A stretch of DNA of 64,000 bases, from assembly GCA_963798015.1 (NCBI GenBank), contig CAWCSA010000015.1, positions 124,001 to 188,000 of the forward strand, read 5' to 3'. The position numbers and the translations under genes are program-made. Origin of the DNA: Roseiarcus sp963798015. Lineage in GTDB: Bacteria > Pseudomonadota > Alphaproteobacteria > Rhizobiales > Beijerinckiaceae. Each line of letters opens with the position of its first letter. Position 1 is the first letter of the stretch. Below are positions 1 through 11,206 of the stretch, piece by piece. Below the pieces are notes generated by a model. It worked only from the letters and a program-made list of their open reading frames with translations. It made no database searches and had not been told where the DNA came from.

Positions 1-225
1 CCGCCACGACTTTTGATCGCCGCCGCGATCAACGCCATGTCGGGGACCGGCGCGAGCTACAGTTGGTCTCCTGAACGCCGAGGCATCGGCGGCGAGATTG
101 CGGGCGCGAAAGCGTCTCGCTCAAGCGGCGGGAGCCTCTTCAGTCGGCGAGTGACTCGTTAAAGGCGCCACAACCCTTTGAAAAGGTTCAATCCGGACTC
201 GCTAATTGCAGCTCGGCCTCTCTTA
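1..225. other. Left edge of window, no gene recognised
   Basis: This stretch lies between the window edge and the left end of the IS630-type element. I see no open frame with a recognisable domain and no clear RNA structure. It could be the end of a gene that starts outside the window, but nothing in the sequence supports that. Confidence 0.4.
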
Positions 226-234
226 TACCAAAGG

Positions 235-818
235 TCATAACGACCGACCGATGTGGGCCCAGTCTCGCATTCCGATGGATGTGACGCGTTCGGGATCGGT
301 GATGAGATTGCGCCATGCGTTGCAGGCGGCGTCGACGATGGCGTCGTAGTTTTCGAAGACGGTGTTGGAGAGCCAGTTCTGGCGCACGTACTGCCAGACG
401 TTCTCGACCGGGTTCAGTTCCGGAGCGCGGGAAGGCAGGAAGATCGGCGTGATGTTTTCGGGCATGTCGAGCTTGCCCGTGATGTGCCATCCGGCCCGGT
501 CCAGCAGCAGCGCGGCGTGGGCGCCCGGAGCGATGTTGCGCGCGATTTCGTCGAGGTGAAGCTGCATCATCTCGGTGTCGGCGTAGGGCAACGCCAAGGC
601 GGCTCCGACGCCCCGCGCCGGGCAGATCGCGCCGAACAGATAGGCGTTGGCGTAGCGCTGATCGGCGGGCTGTCGCGGTCGCGTTCCGCGCCTCGCCCAT
701 TGGCGGACAAGGCCGTTCTTCTGGCCAATTCGGGCCTCATCCTGGAACCAGATTTCGACCGGCGTCGCCTCGGGCAGGCCTTCGAGATGAGCCGTCAGCG
801 CGCGCGGAAAGTTTTTTT
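235..818 (-). CDS. IS630 transposase, DDE catalytic frame (orfB)
   Basis: This is the catalytic half of the IS630 transposase, read in the -1 frame relative to orfA from the A7 run onward. The DDE_3 domain is complete: first Asp in WFQDEARIG, second Asp in LLLDRAGWH, and Glu in PELNPVENVWQY. The conserved spacing and the C-terminal GMRDWAHIG-like tail suggest a functional enzyme. The frame stays open upstream in shadow of orfA, but that upstream translation is low-complexity Arg/Gly-rich and not real protein. The product is expected as an orfAB fusion of roughly 350 residues that cuts and joins the element ends. Confidence 0.75.
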
Positions 819-1319
819 GAAAGCCTCGACGATCCGCTCGTCCTGCGCCGGATGACGCGGCCTTGCGCTTATGTGCGAGAAGCCGATCTTGTGCAGGAGT
901 TTCCCGACATAGCGGGGATGAAAGTCGACGCCGAACCGCTCGGCGATGACCCGCTTGAGATCGACCCGCCGCCAGCGCACGACCCCGTCTTTTGCCCGAT
1001 CCGGGCCGGCTTCCACGATCTGCGAAAACGCCGCCATCTGCTCTTCCGACAGGCGCGGCTTGGGGCCATCCGTCCAGTTGTCGATCAGGCCCTCCGGCCC
1101 CGACGCGTTGAAGCGATGGACCCAATCGCGCAGCGTCTGGCGATCCATGCCGCCGATCTTCGCCGCCGACCCGCGATCCATTCCATCCCGAACCGCAGCC
1201 AGTGACAGAAGCCGACGGCTCTGGTTGACGGTCTTCGACCGCCGGGCCAAACCCCAAATCTCCTCGACCGAGTAGTCCTCTCGCAACCTCACCGCTGACG
1301 GCATGGCCCAATCCTCCAT
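795..1319 (-). CDS. IS630 transposase, N-terminal frame (orfA)
   Basis: This 174-residue frame encodes the DNA-binding half of an IS630 transposase. It has a helix-turn-helix around residues 40-75 (SLAAVRDGMDRGSAAKIGGM) followed by a winged-helix region with RVIAERFGVDFHPRYVGKLL, typical of the family's HTH_29/32-type domains. It ends shortly after an A7 run (minus-strand bases at 812-818) in the codons for F-K-K-T. Slipping back one base there gives F-K-K-N-F-P and continues into the catalytic frame. Such frameshifting is known in IS elements; here it is inferred from the run and the frame geometry. Alone, this product lacks the DDE domain. Confidence 0.75.
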   Translation of the reverse strand: MEDWAMPSAVRLREDYSVEEIWGLARRSKTVNQSRRLLSLAAVRDGMDRGSAAKIGGMDRQTLRDWVHRFNASGPEGLIDNWTDGPKPRLSEEQMAAFSQIVEAGPDRAKDGVVRWRRVDLKRVIAERFGVDFHPRYVGKLLHKIGFSHISARPRHPAQDERIVEAFKKTFRAR

Positions 1320-1443
1320 GCCGCCTTGAATCAGACCAGACCCGATTCGGGAATCCCCCCCGTGAATCAGCCGGCGGGGCCTTTGGTATTACACATACGC
1401 AGTGACGCCTTCCTCTCGATGGCGTCGGGACTAAAGCCGGGCC

Positions 1444-2865
1444 TCAGGAAGACCGCCGCTTGCGGTCAGAATTTGCAATCGGCTTCAGCGCCGGCTTCGC
1501 ACTTTTCGCGGGCGTCTCGGCTTTAGAGCCGCCCTCAGCCCCCACCAGCGCGGAATGATCCCTCACTGTCTGCTCGGCATAGGCCATGGCGAACGACCCG
1601 AGCGCGTCGTCAAACGCCGCGTTCCTTCCCATGTAGCCGGCGATCACGGCCGGGTCGCCGGTGCGGGCGTGGGAACGCGCGAGCGTCCGGCCGCAGAGCC
1701 GGGAATATTCCGAAAGCGCCTCGTGTTCGGCGAGCTCACTGACCGCGCCGAGCCGGCGGTTCTTCAGGATACGAACATAGAATTCGATTCCCAAGGGCTC
1801 GTCCGACGTCCAGCCGAGAAGAATGTCGGTCGCCGCCTGCATCATCCGCTGCCCCTCGACCACGCGCCTGCCTTGCGGGCCTTGGTAGGCGAGTGTCTTC
1901 GAGAGTCGCTCGAGGACGGAGCGTTGCGCCTGTTTGACTTGCAGAAAGAGTGGCTCGCTGTCGCCGCTGAGGAACAGCCCAACAACACAGATGGTGCCGA
2001 CCGATCCGACGCCCACCGCTTTGAAAGCGACATCCGTCAAGCGATAGCGATCGAGCAGCACGGTCCGCTCGGGCGTGAGCGTTTCGCGGTAGAGTGCGAA
2101 CCCGCGAGCAAAGTCGATCTTGCGGCCACCCAGCGTCTTCGGGCTGATGTGGAAGATCGTCGGCGGCTTGTCGGCGATCCTCGGTTCGCCGGCGGTGACG
2201 AGATGGGGAAAGTTGTCGTCCCGGTCGAGACCGCGGGCCTGAGCATGTCGGATCAGCGTCGCAAGACTGCGACGCAGGCTCGGACTCTCGATCTGCGTGA
2301 GTTGGTGTTCAAGATCGATCCGGCTGTGCCAGATTTCGCGCGGAGAAAGGTCCATGAGGGCGAACATGTGCTCACGATAAGCAGTCACTGTGCTCGCGGC
2401 GAGGCTCCGCGCCCGCTTGTCCGACATGGCGGCGGCCTTGGCCGCGACGGCGACGCTGGCCGCCAGACGCTTGAGGTCGACGGTGAAATCGACGCCGGGC
2501 AGCGTCTCATCGAAATCATTGATGTCGAAGAGGATGTTGTCTTCAGGCGAATTGAACGCGCCGAAGTTCATCAGATGACAGTCGCCGCAGGCTTGCACTG
2601 GCGCGCCCGCAAGCGGCTGACGCGCGAGATCGGTCGCCATCACCGCCGCCGCGCCGCGAAGAAATCCGAACGGGTCCACCATCATGCGCTTGTAGCGCTC
2701 AGGCACGAGATCGGGGACCCGCGTTGCGTCGGACTCTCCAAGTATGGCGGCCGCGTCCCGATCCAGCGAGCCATGGAGAACCGCATGGGCTTCTCGCGGG
2801 ACGCGCGTTCGCAAGTCCCTGCCGTGCTCGTATTGATCTCTACAATTCCTTAAGGACGCGGCCAT
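1444..2865 (-). CDS. DUF2252 family protein
   Basis: A 473-residue protein of the DUF2252 family. Family hallmarks visible are RYKRMMVDPFGFLRG near the N-terminus, then GDCHLMNFG and LFDINDFDET followed by DLKRLAAS. The histidine-Asn and Asp-containing pair resembles the catalytic and metal loops of aminoglycoside phosphotransferase-type kinases, so a kinase-like fold is likely, but no substrate is known. The C-terminus is Lys/Arg rich. A GTG start 60 bases upstream is possible; the ATG at 2863-2865 was preferred because the extra residues look unlike the family. No partner gene is evident: the IS630 element lies downstream and a small secreted protein gene upstream. Confidence 0.8.
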   Translation of the reverse strand: MAASLRNCRDQYEHGRDLRTRVPREAHAVLHGSLDRDAAAILGESDATRVPDLVPERYKRMMVDPFGFLRGAAAVMATDLARQPLAGAPVQACGDCHLMNFGAFNSPEDNILFDINDFDETLPGVDFTVDLKRLAASVAVAAKAAAMSDKRARSLAASTVTAYREHMFALMDLSPREIWHSRIDLEHQLTQIESPSLRRSLATLIRHAQARGLDRDDNFPHLVTAGEPRIADKPPTIFHISPKTLGGRKIDFARGFALYRETLTPERTVLLDRYRLTDVAFKAVGVGSVGTICVVGLFLSGDSEPLFLQVKQAQRSVLERLSKTLAYQGPQGRRVVEGQRMMQAATDILLGWTSDEPLGIEFYVRILKNRRLGAVSELAEHEALSEYSRLCGRTLARSHARTGDPAVIAGYMGRNAAFDDALGSFAMAYAEQTVRDHSALVGAEGGSKAETPAKSAKPALKPIANSDRKRRSS

Positions 2866-3100
2866 GGCGATGCCCGTGAGAAGAAACGGTTCCGGCGCGA
2901 ATTCTAGGGCCGAACCCCTCTCCACCGATCCAACCTTGAGCCATAGAAAATACAGCTCGATAGCGCAGTCGGCAATCGCCCCTGGCGCGGCCGTCCAGCG
3001 TCAATCGACGGGGTCGCGAAACCCCTCGAAGACGCGGAAGTCTGGGCCGCGGCTTCCGAAGTCTATGGAGTTGGGTGAAGTCGATCAGCGACGGCAAGGC

Positions 3101-3322
3101 TCACCGATAACAGCGCAATGTCCCATTGGGCATACGCGTGGCTGGATGGCCGGTTCGTCTCACGCACCAGTCTTGATTTTGACCCCCCCATACGCATTGG
3201 CCCCATCCATTGCGATGGCGGTTCGGACCGCAGTTGCCTAACGCGAACGCTGGGGGGATCGCCGATGACAGAGTGGCGGAAATAATCACAACTCCGAGTA
3301 GCTTAATCGAAAGCTTTTTCAT
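3101..3322 (-). CDS. Small secreted Cys-containing protein, GCG_CRPN-like
   Basis: A 73-residue protein with a clear signal peptide: MKKLS, a hydrophobic core, then a cleavage site after AFA. The mature part begins LGNCGPNRHRNGWGQC and has four cysteines, resembling the CGPxxHRNxxGxC prefix of the small GCG_CRPN family common in Hyphomicrobiales, here without the Gly-rich repeat. A strong GGGAGG ribosome-binding site sits about 8 bases before this ATG, so the longer upstream frame is not used. It is probably periplasmic or secreted and disulfide-bonded. Function is unknown. Confidence 0.7.
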   Translation of the reverse strand: MKKLSIKLLGVVIISATLSSAIPPAFALGNCGPNRHRNGWGQCVWGGQNQDWCVRRTGHPATRMPNGTLRCYR

Positions 3323-3468
3323 GGGTCCCTCCCGGTCTAACACAACGAAAATGAATGAAAATATGAGATAGCACAAGGCTTATTGCTGACATTCAAATTG
3401 AGAGGATAAAAAGCCTCGCGTCTCGGTCCAGGCCGCGATTCGGGCCCAGAGATCAGGATAAGCTCTGC

Positions 3469-3951
3469 ATGCCCTTGCCAGCCGATATTCTGCTCAAGAC
3501 AATCGACGGCGAGGCGCGCACACTCGGCAATTTCGCAGGCCATGCGCTGCTGATTGTTAATGTCGCAAGCCAGTGCGGCTTCACTCCGCAATACGCGGGC
3601 CTTGAAGCTTTGCACCGGCGCTTTCGCGAGCGCGGCTTCGCCGTGCTCGGCTTTCCGTGCGACCAGTTCGGTCGTCAAGAGCCAGGGGACGAGGCCGAAA
3701 TCCGCAAGTTCTGCACCGACAAGTACGACGTGACATTCCCGATGTTCGCCAAGATCGAAGTCAATGGCGCGAACGTCCATCCGCTGTTTCAGACGCTCAA
3801 ACAGAAAGCGCCCGGCATTCTGGGCACGCAGGCGATCAAATGGAACTTCACAAAGTTCCTGGTTGACCGGCAGCTTCGAGTGGTGCGCCGCTATGCGCCT
3901 AGTGAGAAGCCAGAGAAGCTCGCTCAGAACATCGAGGCGGCGCTCGACTAA
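3469..3951 (+). CDS. Glutathione peroxidase family (thiol peroxidase)
   Basis: A full-length 160-residue bacterial glutathione-peroxidase-like enzyme that reduces hydroperoxides. The peroxidatic cysteine is Cys36 in NVASQCGFTPQY, with a second conserved cysteine at about 64 in GFPCDQFGRQEPG. The family Gln (in QFGRQEPG) and Trp (KWNFTKFLVD) of the catalytic tetrad are present. Cys replaces selenocysteine, and the second Cys suggests a thioredoxin-linked resolving mechanism, as in most bacterial members. No signal peptide, so it is cytoplasmic. It is followed 39 bases later by an SDR gene on the same strand. Confidence 0.9.
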   Translation: MPLPADILLKTIDGEARTLGNFAGHALLIVNVASQCGFTPQYAGLEALHRRFRERGFAVLGFPCDQFGRQEPGDEAEIRKFCTDKYDVTFPMFAKIEVNGANVHPLFQTLKQKAPGILGTQAIKWNFTKFLVDRQLRVVRRYAPSEKPEKLAQNIEAALD

Positions 3952-3990
3952 ACGCTTTCGGCTTCCCACTTACCTCTCGCAAGGTCGCAC

Positions 3991-4740
3991 ATGTCCGCCA
4001 AAGCTCTCCTTGTCACCGGCGCCTCGCGCGGCATCGGCCGCGCTTGCGCCCTGCTCGCCGGCCGAAATGGTTGGGCCGTCGGTGTCAATTATCGCGAGGA
4101 CGCGAAAGCGGCCGACGCCGTCGCCGAGGCGATCGCCAAAAGCGGCGGCCGCTCAGTCGCGCTCAAAGGCGACATCGCCGTCGAAGCCGATGTGCTCGGC
4201 ATGTTCGACGCGGCGATCAAAGCGCTGGGGCCTCTCAGCGCTGTCATTGCCAATGCCGGCGTCGTCGCGCCGACAGCGAAGCTTGCGGAGATGAGCGTCG
4301 AGCGCATGCGGCGTGTTTTCGAGGTCAATGTGCTCGGCGCCTATCTCACCGCCCGCGAGGCCACGCGGCGAATGTCGAAGTCCTCCGGAGGAGCGGGCGG
4401 ATCGATCGTCATGATGTCATCGGCCGCCGCGCGTCTCGGCTCGCCGAACCTCTATGTCGACTATGCCGGGTCCAAGGGCGCGATCGACACGTTGACCTTG
4501 GGTCTCGCCAAGGAACTCGGCGCCGAGGGCGTCAGGGTCAATGCCATCCGCCCTGGGCTCATCGACACCGATATTCACGCCAGCGGAGGCGAGCCGGACC
4601 CCGCGCGCATTCTTGGCTCGACGGCCCCGATGGGGCGCCCAGGCACGGTTGAGGAAATCGCCGAGGCGGCGGTCTGGTTGATCAGCGACGCGGCATCCTA
4701 TGTAACCGGCGCGCTGCTCGACGTTGCGGGTGGCCGGTGA
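3991..4740 (+). CDS. SDR family oxidoreductase
   Basis: A 249-residue classical short-chain dehydrogenase/reductase. The cofactor motif TGASRGIG is at residues 9-16, NAG at about 90-92, and the catalytic Ser and Tyr-x-x-x-Lys are in MMSSAAARL and YAGSKGAI. The ending VTGALLDVAGGR is the usual SDR C-terminus. The absence of acidic residues after the second strand and the VNYRED loop suggest NADP(H) preference. The fabG/YgfF-like sequence does not identify the substrate. It may be cotranscribed with the glutathione peroxidase gene upstream. Confidence 0.88.
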   Translation: MSAKALLVTGASRGIGRACALLAGRNGWAVGVNYREDAKAADAVAEAIAKSGGRSVALKGDIAVEADVLGMFDAAIKALGPLSAVIANAGVVAPTAKLAEMSVERMRRVFEVNVLGAYLTAREATRRMSKSSGGAGGSIVMMSSAAARLGSPNLYVDYAGSKGAIDTLTLGLAKELGAEGVRVNAIRPGLIDTDIHASGGEPDPARILGSTAPMGRPGTVEEIAEAAVWLISDAASYVTGALLDVAGGR

Positions 4741-5007
4741 CAGGGGGCTCTGCGCAAACCCGCCGGCGTGGGTTTCGTGGCCGGAGCACATGCTTTGAGA
4801 ATCGCGCTCTCCTAACCCGTGCGGGAAGGCGCGGTTTGACGCCTTGCGCTCGCGCAGCTTAACTAGGGCGCTCAGCAAACCAATAAGCAATGATGGGGTC
4901 GTGGCATCGTGTCCCTTCCGATTTCACGCGCCTTTGTCATTGACCCCTTCCATCGCAGTCAATTCGGCCACCCAATCGCATAAGCTCTCGTACTCGGAGC
5001 GACGAAC

Positions 5008-6081
5008 GTGACCGGGGACACGCGTCGGACAATCCTGCCAAGCGCGACGGGGGTCGCCGCTCGGCAGGCCATCGCCTTCCTTCGTGCGCACGACGTCCCA
5101 ATCGCATCGCTGTTGAGCCGCGCCGGCGTTTCGGAGAGCGACATTGACAGCCCTCAACGTCGCATCGCGGCTACGGCGCAAGGCAAGATTCTTGAGTACG
5201 CGGCGGAGACGCTGGGGGACAGCGAGTTTGGATTGCACCTCGCCCAGAACACGAACCCACGCGAGGCCGGGTTGCTGTTCTATGTTTCCGCCGCCGCCGA
5301 GGACATCGGCGATGCGCTGGCGCTCGCCGCGCGCTATTGTCGCATCGTCAACGAAGCGGTGCGTCTGAAGCTCGTTCGAACCCCCGAAGGGATGACGGTC
5401 GAGGTTAAGTTCATCGGCGTTCCAAGGCATTTTGCTTGGCAAAACACCGAATTCATAATCGCCGCCATGGTCAAGAGTTTGCGGGAGATCGCCGGCCGCG
5501 ACTTCCAGCCGGCGCATGTCGGCTTCACTCTGGCGCGTGAGCCGGATCCAGGGGAGTTTGCACGCTTTTTTGGCTGCCCCGTTGAGTTTAGCGGCACGGC
5601 GGATCAATTCAGCCTTTCGAATACGACGCTCGCCATTCCTCTCCTCACCAGAGATCAACACCTGTTGGAGACGCTTCGACCTATTTGCGAGGACGCGGCA
5701 AAGGAGCGCAATACGACTTACGGGACGCTCCGATCTTCAGTCGAGAACGAAGTGCAGAAATTGCTGCCGCACGGCAAAGCCAACCGGCAGAGGGTCGCCA
5801 AGGCGCTGGGGCTGACTGAGCGAACGCTCGCGCAAAAGCTCGGTGAAGAGAACACAAGCTACGAAAAGGTCGTCGATCGCCTGCGGCAAAGTCTGGCGCT
5901 CCAGTACATTAAGGAGCCCAGCGTTTCGGTCGCACAAATCGCTTGGTTGCTCGGCTATGAGGGACCGACCTCCTTCAATCATGCTTTCGCGCGCTGGACG
6001 GGCAGATCGGCGTCAGAGGCGCGCAGCGAAAGTCAGCGCTCAATCGACGGTAAAGTGCCGAAGCTGAACCGCGCTCCGTAA
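5008..6081 (+). CDS. AraC family transcriptional regulator with Arabinose_bd-type N-terminus
   Basis: A 357-residue regulator with a GTG start preceded by CGGAG. The N-terminal two-thirds matches the AraC_binding/Arabinose_bd type seen in OruR- and ArgR-like regulators (for example GLLFYVSAAAEDIGDALALAARYCRIVNEAV and the FxxPVxFxxxxxxL region). The C-terminal 100 residues form the double helix-turn-helix: RVAKALGLTERTLAQKLGEE and VAQIAWLLGYEGPTSFNHAF. It probably responds to a small ligand and activates a nearby or unlinked promoter. The preceding SDR gene lies 267 bases upstream on the same strand; the gap between them shows no gene. Confidence 0.88.
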   Translation: MTGDTRRTILPSATGVAARQAIAFLRAHDVPIASLLSRAGVSESDIDSPQRRIAATAQGKILEYAAETLGDSEFGLHLAQNTNPREAGLLFYVSAAAEDIGDALALAARYCRIVNEAVRLKLVRTPEGMTVEVKFIGVPRHFAWQNTEFIIAAMVKSLREIAGRDFQPAHVGFTLAREPDPGEFARFFGCPVEFSGTADQFSLSNTTLAIPLLTRDQHLLETLRPICEDAAKERNTTYGTLRSSVENEVQKLLPHGKANRQRVAKALGLTERTLAQKLGEENTSYEKVVDRLRQSLALQYIKEPSVSVAQIAWLLGYEGPTSFNHAFARWTGRSASEARSESQRSIDGKVPKLNRAP

Positions 6082-6167
6082 GCTCAAACTCCAAGCTTGA
6101 CGCGAAAGACCGGCGCCCAGGCGCCGCGCGGGGCAGAGACGCGATTAACCGTCAATTTAATGTAAGT

Positions 6168-6194
6168 TTGACTCAATTATCACACACATAGTAA
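6168..6194 (+). promoter_or_regulatory. Candidate promoter of PEP-CTERM gene
   Basis: TTGACT at 6168-6173 and an AT-rich TAGTAA at 6189-6194 lie in an A/T-rich island 40-65 bases before the ATG at 6235. Spacing is 15 bases, shorter than ideal, so this is only a candidate. Confidence 0.3.
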
Positions 6195-6234
6195 TTGTTC
6201 ATTGCGGTGTAGAGATAACAATGGACCACAGGCG

Positions 6235-6900
6235 ATGAACAAAATTTTTCTGGGCGTCATGGGTGCGGCAGCGACAATCCTTGGGGCCTCGGCAGCTTCC
6301 GCAGCGTCAGCAGTCATCGACGGGATCACGGTCAACGATTACGGCCGCGTGAACCGGGCCGGACCTGACTTTGCCCAGCCCGGTTTTGCCACTCCCACGG
6401 CGCAGATCCAAATTGGCCAAGTCACCGGGCCCGGGAATCCGCCTGTATTCGACAATCCCGGCTGGGATCCCTACGGCCTCAGCGACACGACCCACTCCTG
6501 GTGGAACATCGAGGGCGGCCAGGTCACGTTCAACGGCCCGGGCAACGCTTTGACCATCGTCTGGGGCTCGCCCAACGACAACAACCCGGCGGCGACCAAC
6601 ACCGTATCGTTCTACACTGGCGCCAACGGGACGGGCACACTCATCGGCCAGGTGCTCGCTTCGGACCTCTTTTCGAACTTCAGCAACATCGACAATACGC
6701 AGGACCCCGGTTTCCTGGTGTCTTTCATGACACCGGCGCAGTACGGCAGCGTCGTGTTCACGACTGGCTCGAGCGACTTCGAGTTCGCCGCGGTACCCGA
6801 GCCGTCGACCTGGGCGATGCTGGGCTTAGGCTTCGCTGGCCTCGCGCTCACCGGATATAAGCGCTCGCGGCGGGATCGCCTCGCTCCGGCGCTCGGCTGA
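6235..6900 (+). CDS. PEP-CTERM sorting domain protein
   Basis: A 221-residue exported protein. It starts with a signal peptide (MNKIFLGVMGAAATILGASA, cleavage after ASAASA). The central part is Gly/Asn/Pro-rich beta-type sequence. It ends with a textbook PEP-CTERM tail: VPEPSTWAMLGLGFAGLALT then the basic KRSRRDR. Such tails are recognised and cleaved by exosortase, anchoring or releasing the protein at the surface, often with exopolysaccharide. No exosortase gene lies in this window, so sorting depends on an unlinked one. The ATG at 6235 was chosen over an upstream in-frame start because it opens the signal peptide. Confidence 0.85.
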   Translation: MNKIFLGVMGAAATILGASAASAASAVIDGITVNDYGRVNRAGPDFAQPGFATPTAQIQIGQVTGPGNPPVFDNPGWDPYGLSDTTHSWWNIEGGQVTFNGPGNALTIVWGSPNDNNPAATNTVSFYTGANGTGTLIGQVLASDLFSNFSNIDNTQDPGFLVSFMTPAQYGSVVFTTGSSDFEFAAVPEPSTWAMLGLGFAGLALTGYKRSRRDRLAPALG

Positions 6901-6930
6901 CCCATTCAGTCGCGCCTCCCGGCCGCGACG

Positions 6931-6954
6931 GGCCGTCCAGGGGTTTGGGCGGCC
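6931..6954 (+). terminator. Hairpin after PEP-CTERM gene
   Basis: GGCCGTCC at 6931-6938 pairs with GGGCGGCC at 6947-6954 (one G-T pair) across an 8-base loop, 30 bases after the stop codon. The T-tract is weak (TGTTCT). Confidence 0.45.
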
Positions 6955-7165
6955 TGTTCTGCTGACGCTTCGCCATCCGATTCCAAGTGGATAAGCGGAT
7001 TGTAAACCCTCAAGCAGACAGCTAGGCGCGGGCCTGGCGCGCGGGGTTTGATAACGCCTTGAAATCCGCCCAGATTACAGCGGGGATGGACACCTACCAG
7101 ACTGGCGCGGGGCCCTGAAATCGGCTAGAGCGTGACGACGCAATTGGCGTCAAGGACCTCTCCCA

Positions 7166-9901
<2,736 letters not shown>

Positions 9902-9959
9902 CTTGTCTCCCTCCACGCGCACAAGTTTACGCGCGCGAATGATTTCAGGCGCTTAGCTG

Positions 9960-10451
9960 TTATTCTGCGCAACTATTTTCGACCTCGAACAGCTCCGTAA
10001 GCGCCACGCCAGGCGAATGCGTGAGCGCAAGCGGCGGCGATTCGGGTGCGATTTCCGGCAGCGCCGCCCGAGCGGCGAGCCGCGCCGAGCCGACGTTGAC
10101 GCCGTGGTAGAGGTTCAGCTCCCGCACGACTTTCACGAACGGCGCGATCGCCTTCAGGTCCCCCTCCTCCAGCGAAACGTCTGCGCAGCGCAATGCCTTG
10201 GTCAGGCGCGCGACCTGGAGGCGGGCATAATCCTCAGGCGCATCGAGCCGCCGCTTCGCCAAAGCCTGACTGACAGCGCGACGGACCGCCGATGGGCTCT
10301 TCTTTACGTGGGCCGCAATCTGCTCAACGCTGTAGCCCGAAACAAGCAGATCGAAATACGCCTCTCGCCGTTTGATCAATCCGTCGCGGAGGATCTTGCC
10401 CACAGCGCGCTTGCGCGCCCGTACGGAGGCTGGTCTCGGTTGCTTGGGCAT
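9960..10451 (-). CDS. Helix-turn-helix DNA-binding protein, unknown family
   Basis: A 163-residue basic protein, not assigned to a named family. Residues about 38-62 form a helix-turn-helix (SGYSVEQIAAHVKKSPSAVR). The N-terminus is very Lys/Arg-rich (residues 1-30), and the C-terminal third contains ATTG-like hydrophobic helices and an Ala/Pro-rich stretch. It resembles terminase-small-subunit and resolvase-type HTH modules, but no second domain supports either. A near-ideal sigma70-type promoter lies 30-58 bases upstream, with nested inverted repeats between it and the start, suggesting regulated or autoregulated expression. It converges on gyrA. Confidence 0.65.
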   Translation of the reverse strand: MPKQPRPASVRARKRAVGKILRDGLIKRREAYFDLLVSGYSVEQIAAHVKKSPSAVRRAVSQALAKRRLDAPEDYARLQVARLTKALRCADVSLEEGDLKAIAPFVKVVRELNLYHGVNVGSARLAARAALPEIAPESPPLALTHSPGVALTELFEVENSCAE

Positions 10452-10480
10452 GGGCGCTCACGTTTTGATAATTTAGATTG

Positions 10481-10509
10481 ATTATACGAATAATTCTGAT
10501 TTTCTGCAA
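10481..10509 (-). promoter_or_regulatory. Promoter with nested inverted repeats for the HTH gene
   Basis: On the minus strand, TTGCAG (10504-10509) is followed by 17 bases and a perfect TATAAT (10481-10486), giving a short leader of about 20-25 bases before the ATG at 10451. ATAAT/ATTAT arms repeat across 10466-10495, in a position where the adjacent HTH protein could bind its own promoter. Confidence 0.6.
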
Positions 10510-11206
10510 GCAATTGTTTTGGCTGACCCAAATTGTTCCGGCGTGTTCGGCGCGGGAACACCCCGGCGGCGGCCCGTTCCTGCGATCATCATACGCGGCG
10601 ACTAATGTCGTGGCCGTCGCGGCATTGTCCGGAAGCCGCCGCCGGCCGGCTTGTCGCAGCCATCACTTTGTCGGCGCGAGAACCGGGCCGCAAGGCGCGT
10701 TCGTGTCTGCAATCTCACGGATGTTTACACCGCCAGCGTCGATAAACAACGCGTCGTTGGAGCAACGCACGCCATGACGAAAGCGAGCGGATGCGCAGCC
10801 GCGAAAGAGAACTTGGCGCCGCGTCAGTCGCACTCTGCGAAGCGCCCGGCCGGCATGTGAGCTTCGTCACACCCCGCGCAGCAGGCGCTGGTTAGAAGCC
10901 TTGCGCCCCGACTCGCCGGTCCCCAATTGAGCCAGTAAGGGCGGAGGCAACTCCAAGCGGGATAAGACGCGGAGTTGGATCATGCCCGAGGACGTCCCTA
11001 AACTTTCGATCGTGCAAGACGACGGCGCTCCGCCGGCGGCGCGCAACACAGCGCTCTTCCTACGGGTTTTGCATCCAGGCGCACCGATCGACGGGCTCCC
11101 AATGCGCAAGATGAGCGCTGGAGAGTCGCAGGCATGTTCAAGGCCGCCCGTCACTCTTCTTGCTAGACCCAGTATGGTTCGCGCCACCGCGCGGGAGGAA
11201 CGCACA
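10510..11206. other. Intergenic region, no gene recognised
   Basis: Between the HTH promoter and the cyclase gene I find only short frames with shadow-like Arg/Ser-rich translations. The upstream extension of the cyclase frame (from 10982) has no domain and is not supported by a ribosome-binding site, whereas the TTG at 11207 is. No hairpin or RNA gene stands out. Confidence 0.45.

Larger units (their letters stand above)
226..1388 (-). mobile_element. IS630-family insertion sequence
   Basis: Both ends carry the inverted sequence TACCAAAGG: at 226-234 on the left, and as CCTTTGGTA at 1380-1388 on the right. The outer dinucleotide on each side is TA, as expected for IS630/Tc1-mariner elements, which duplicate a TA target. 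The element holds a two-frame transposase on the minus strand joined through an A7 run. The transposase stop codon lies inside the left terminal repeat. All three DDE catalytic residues are present, so the element may be active. Similarity between the two ends drops after about 11 bp, so the full terminal repeat length is uncertain. Confidence 0.8.
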
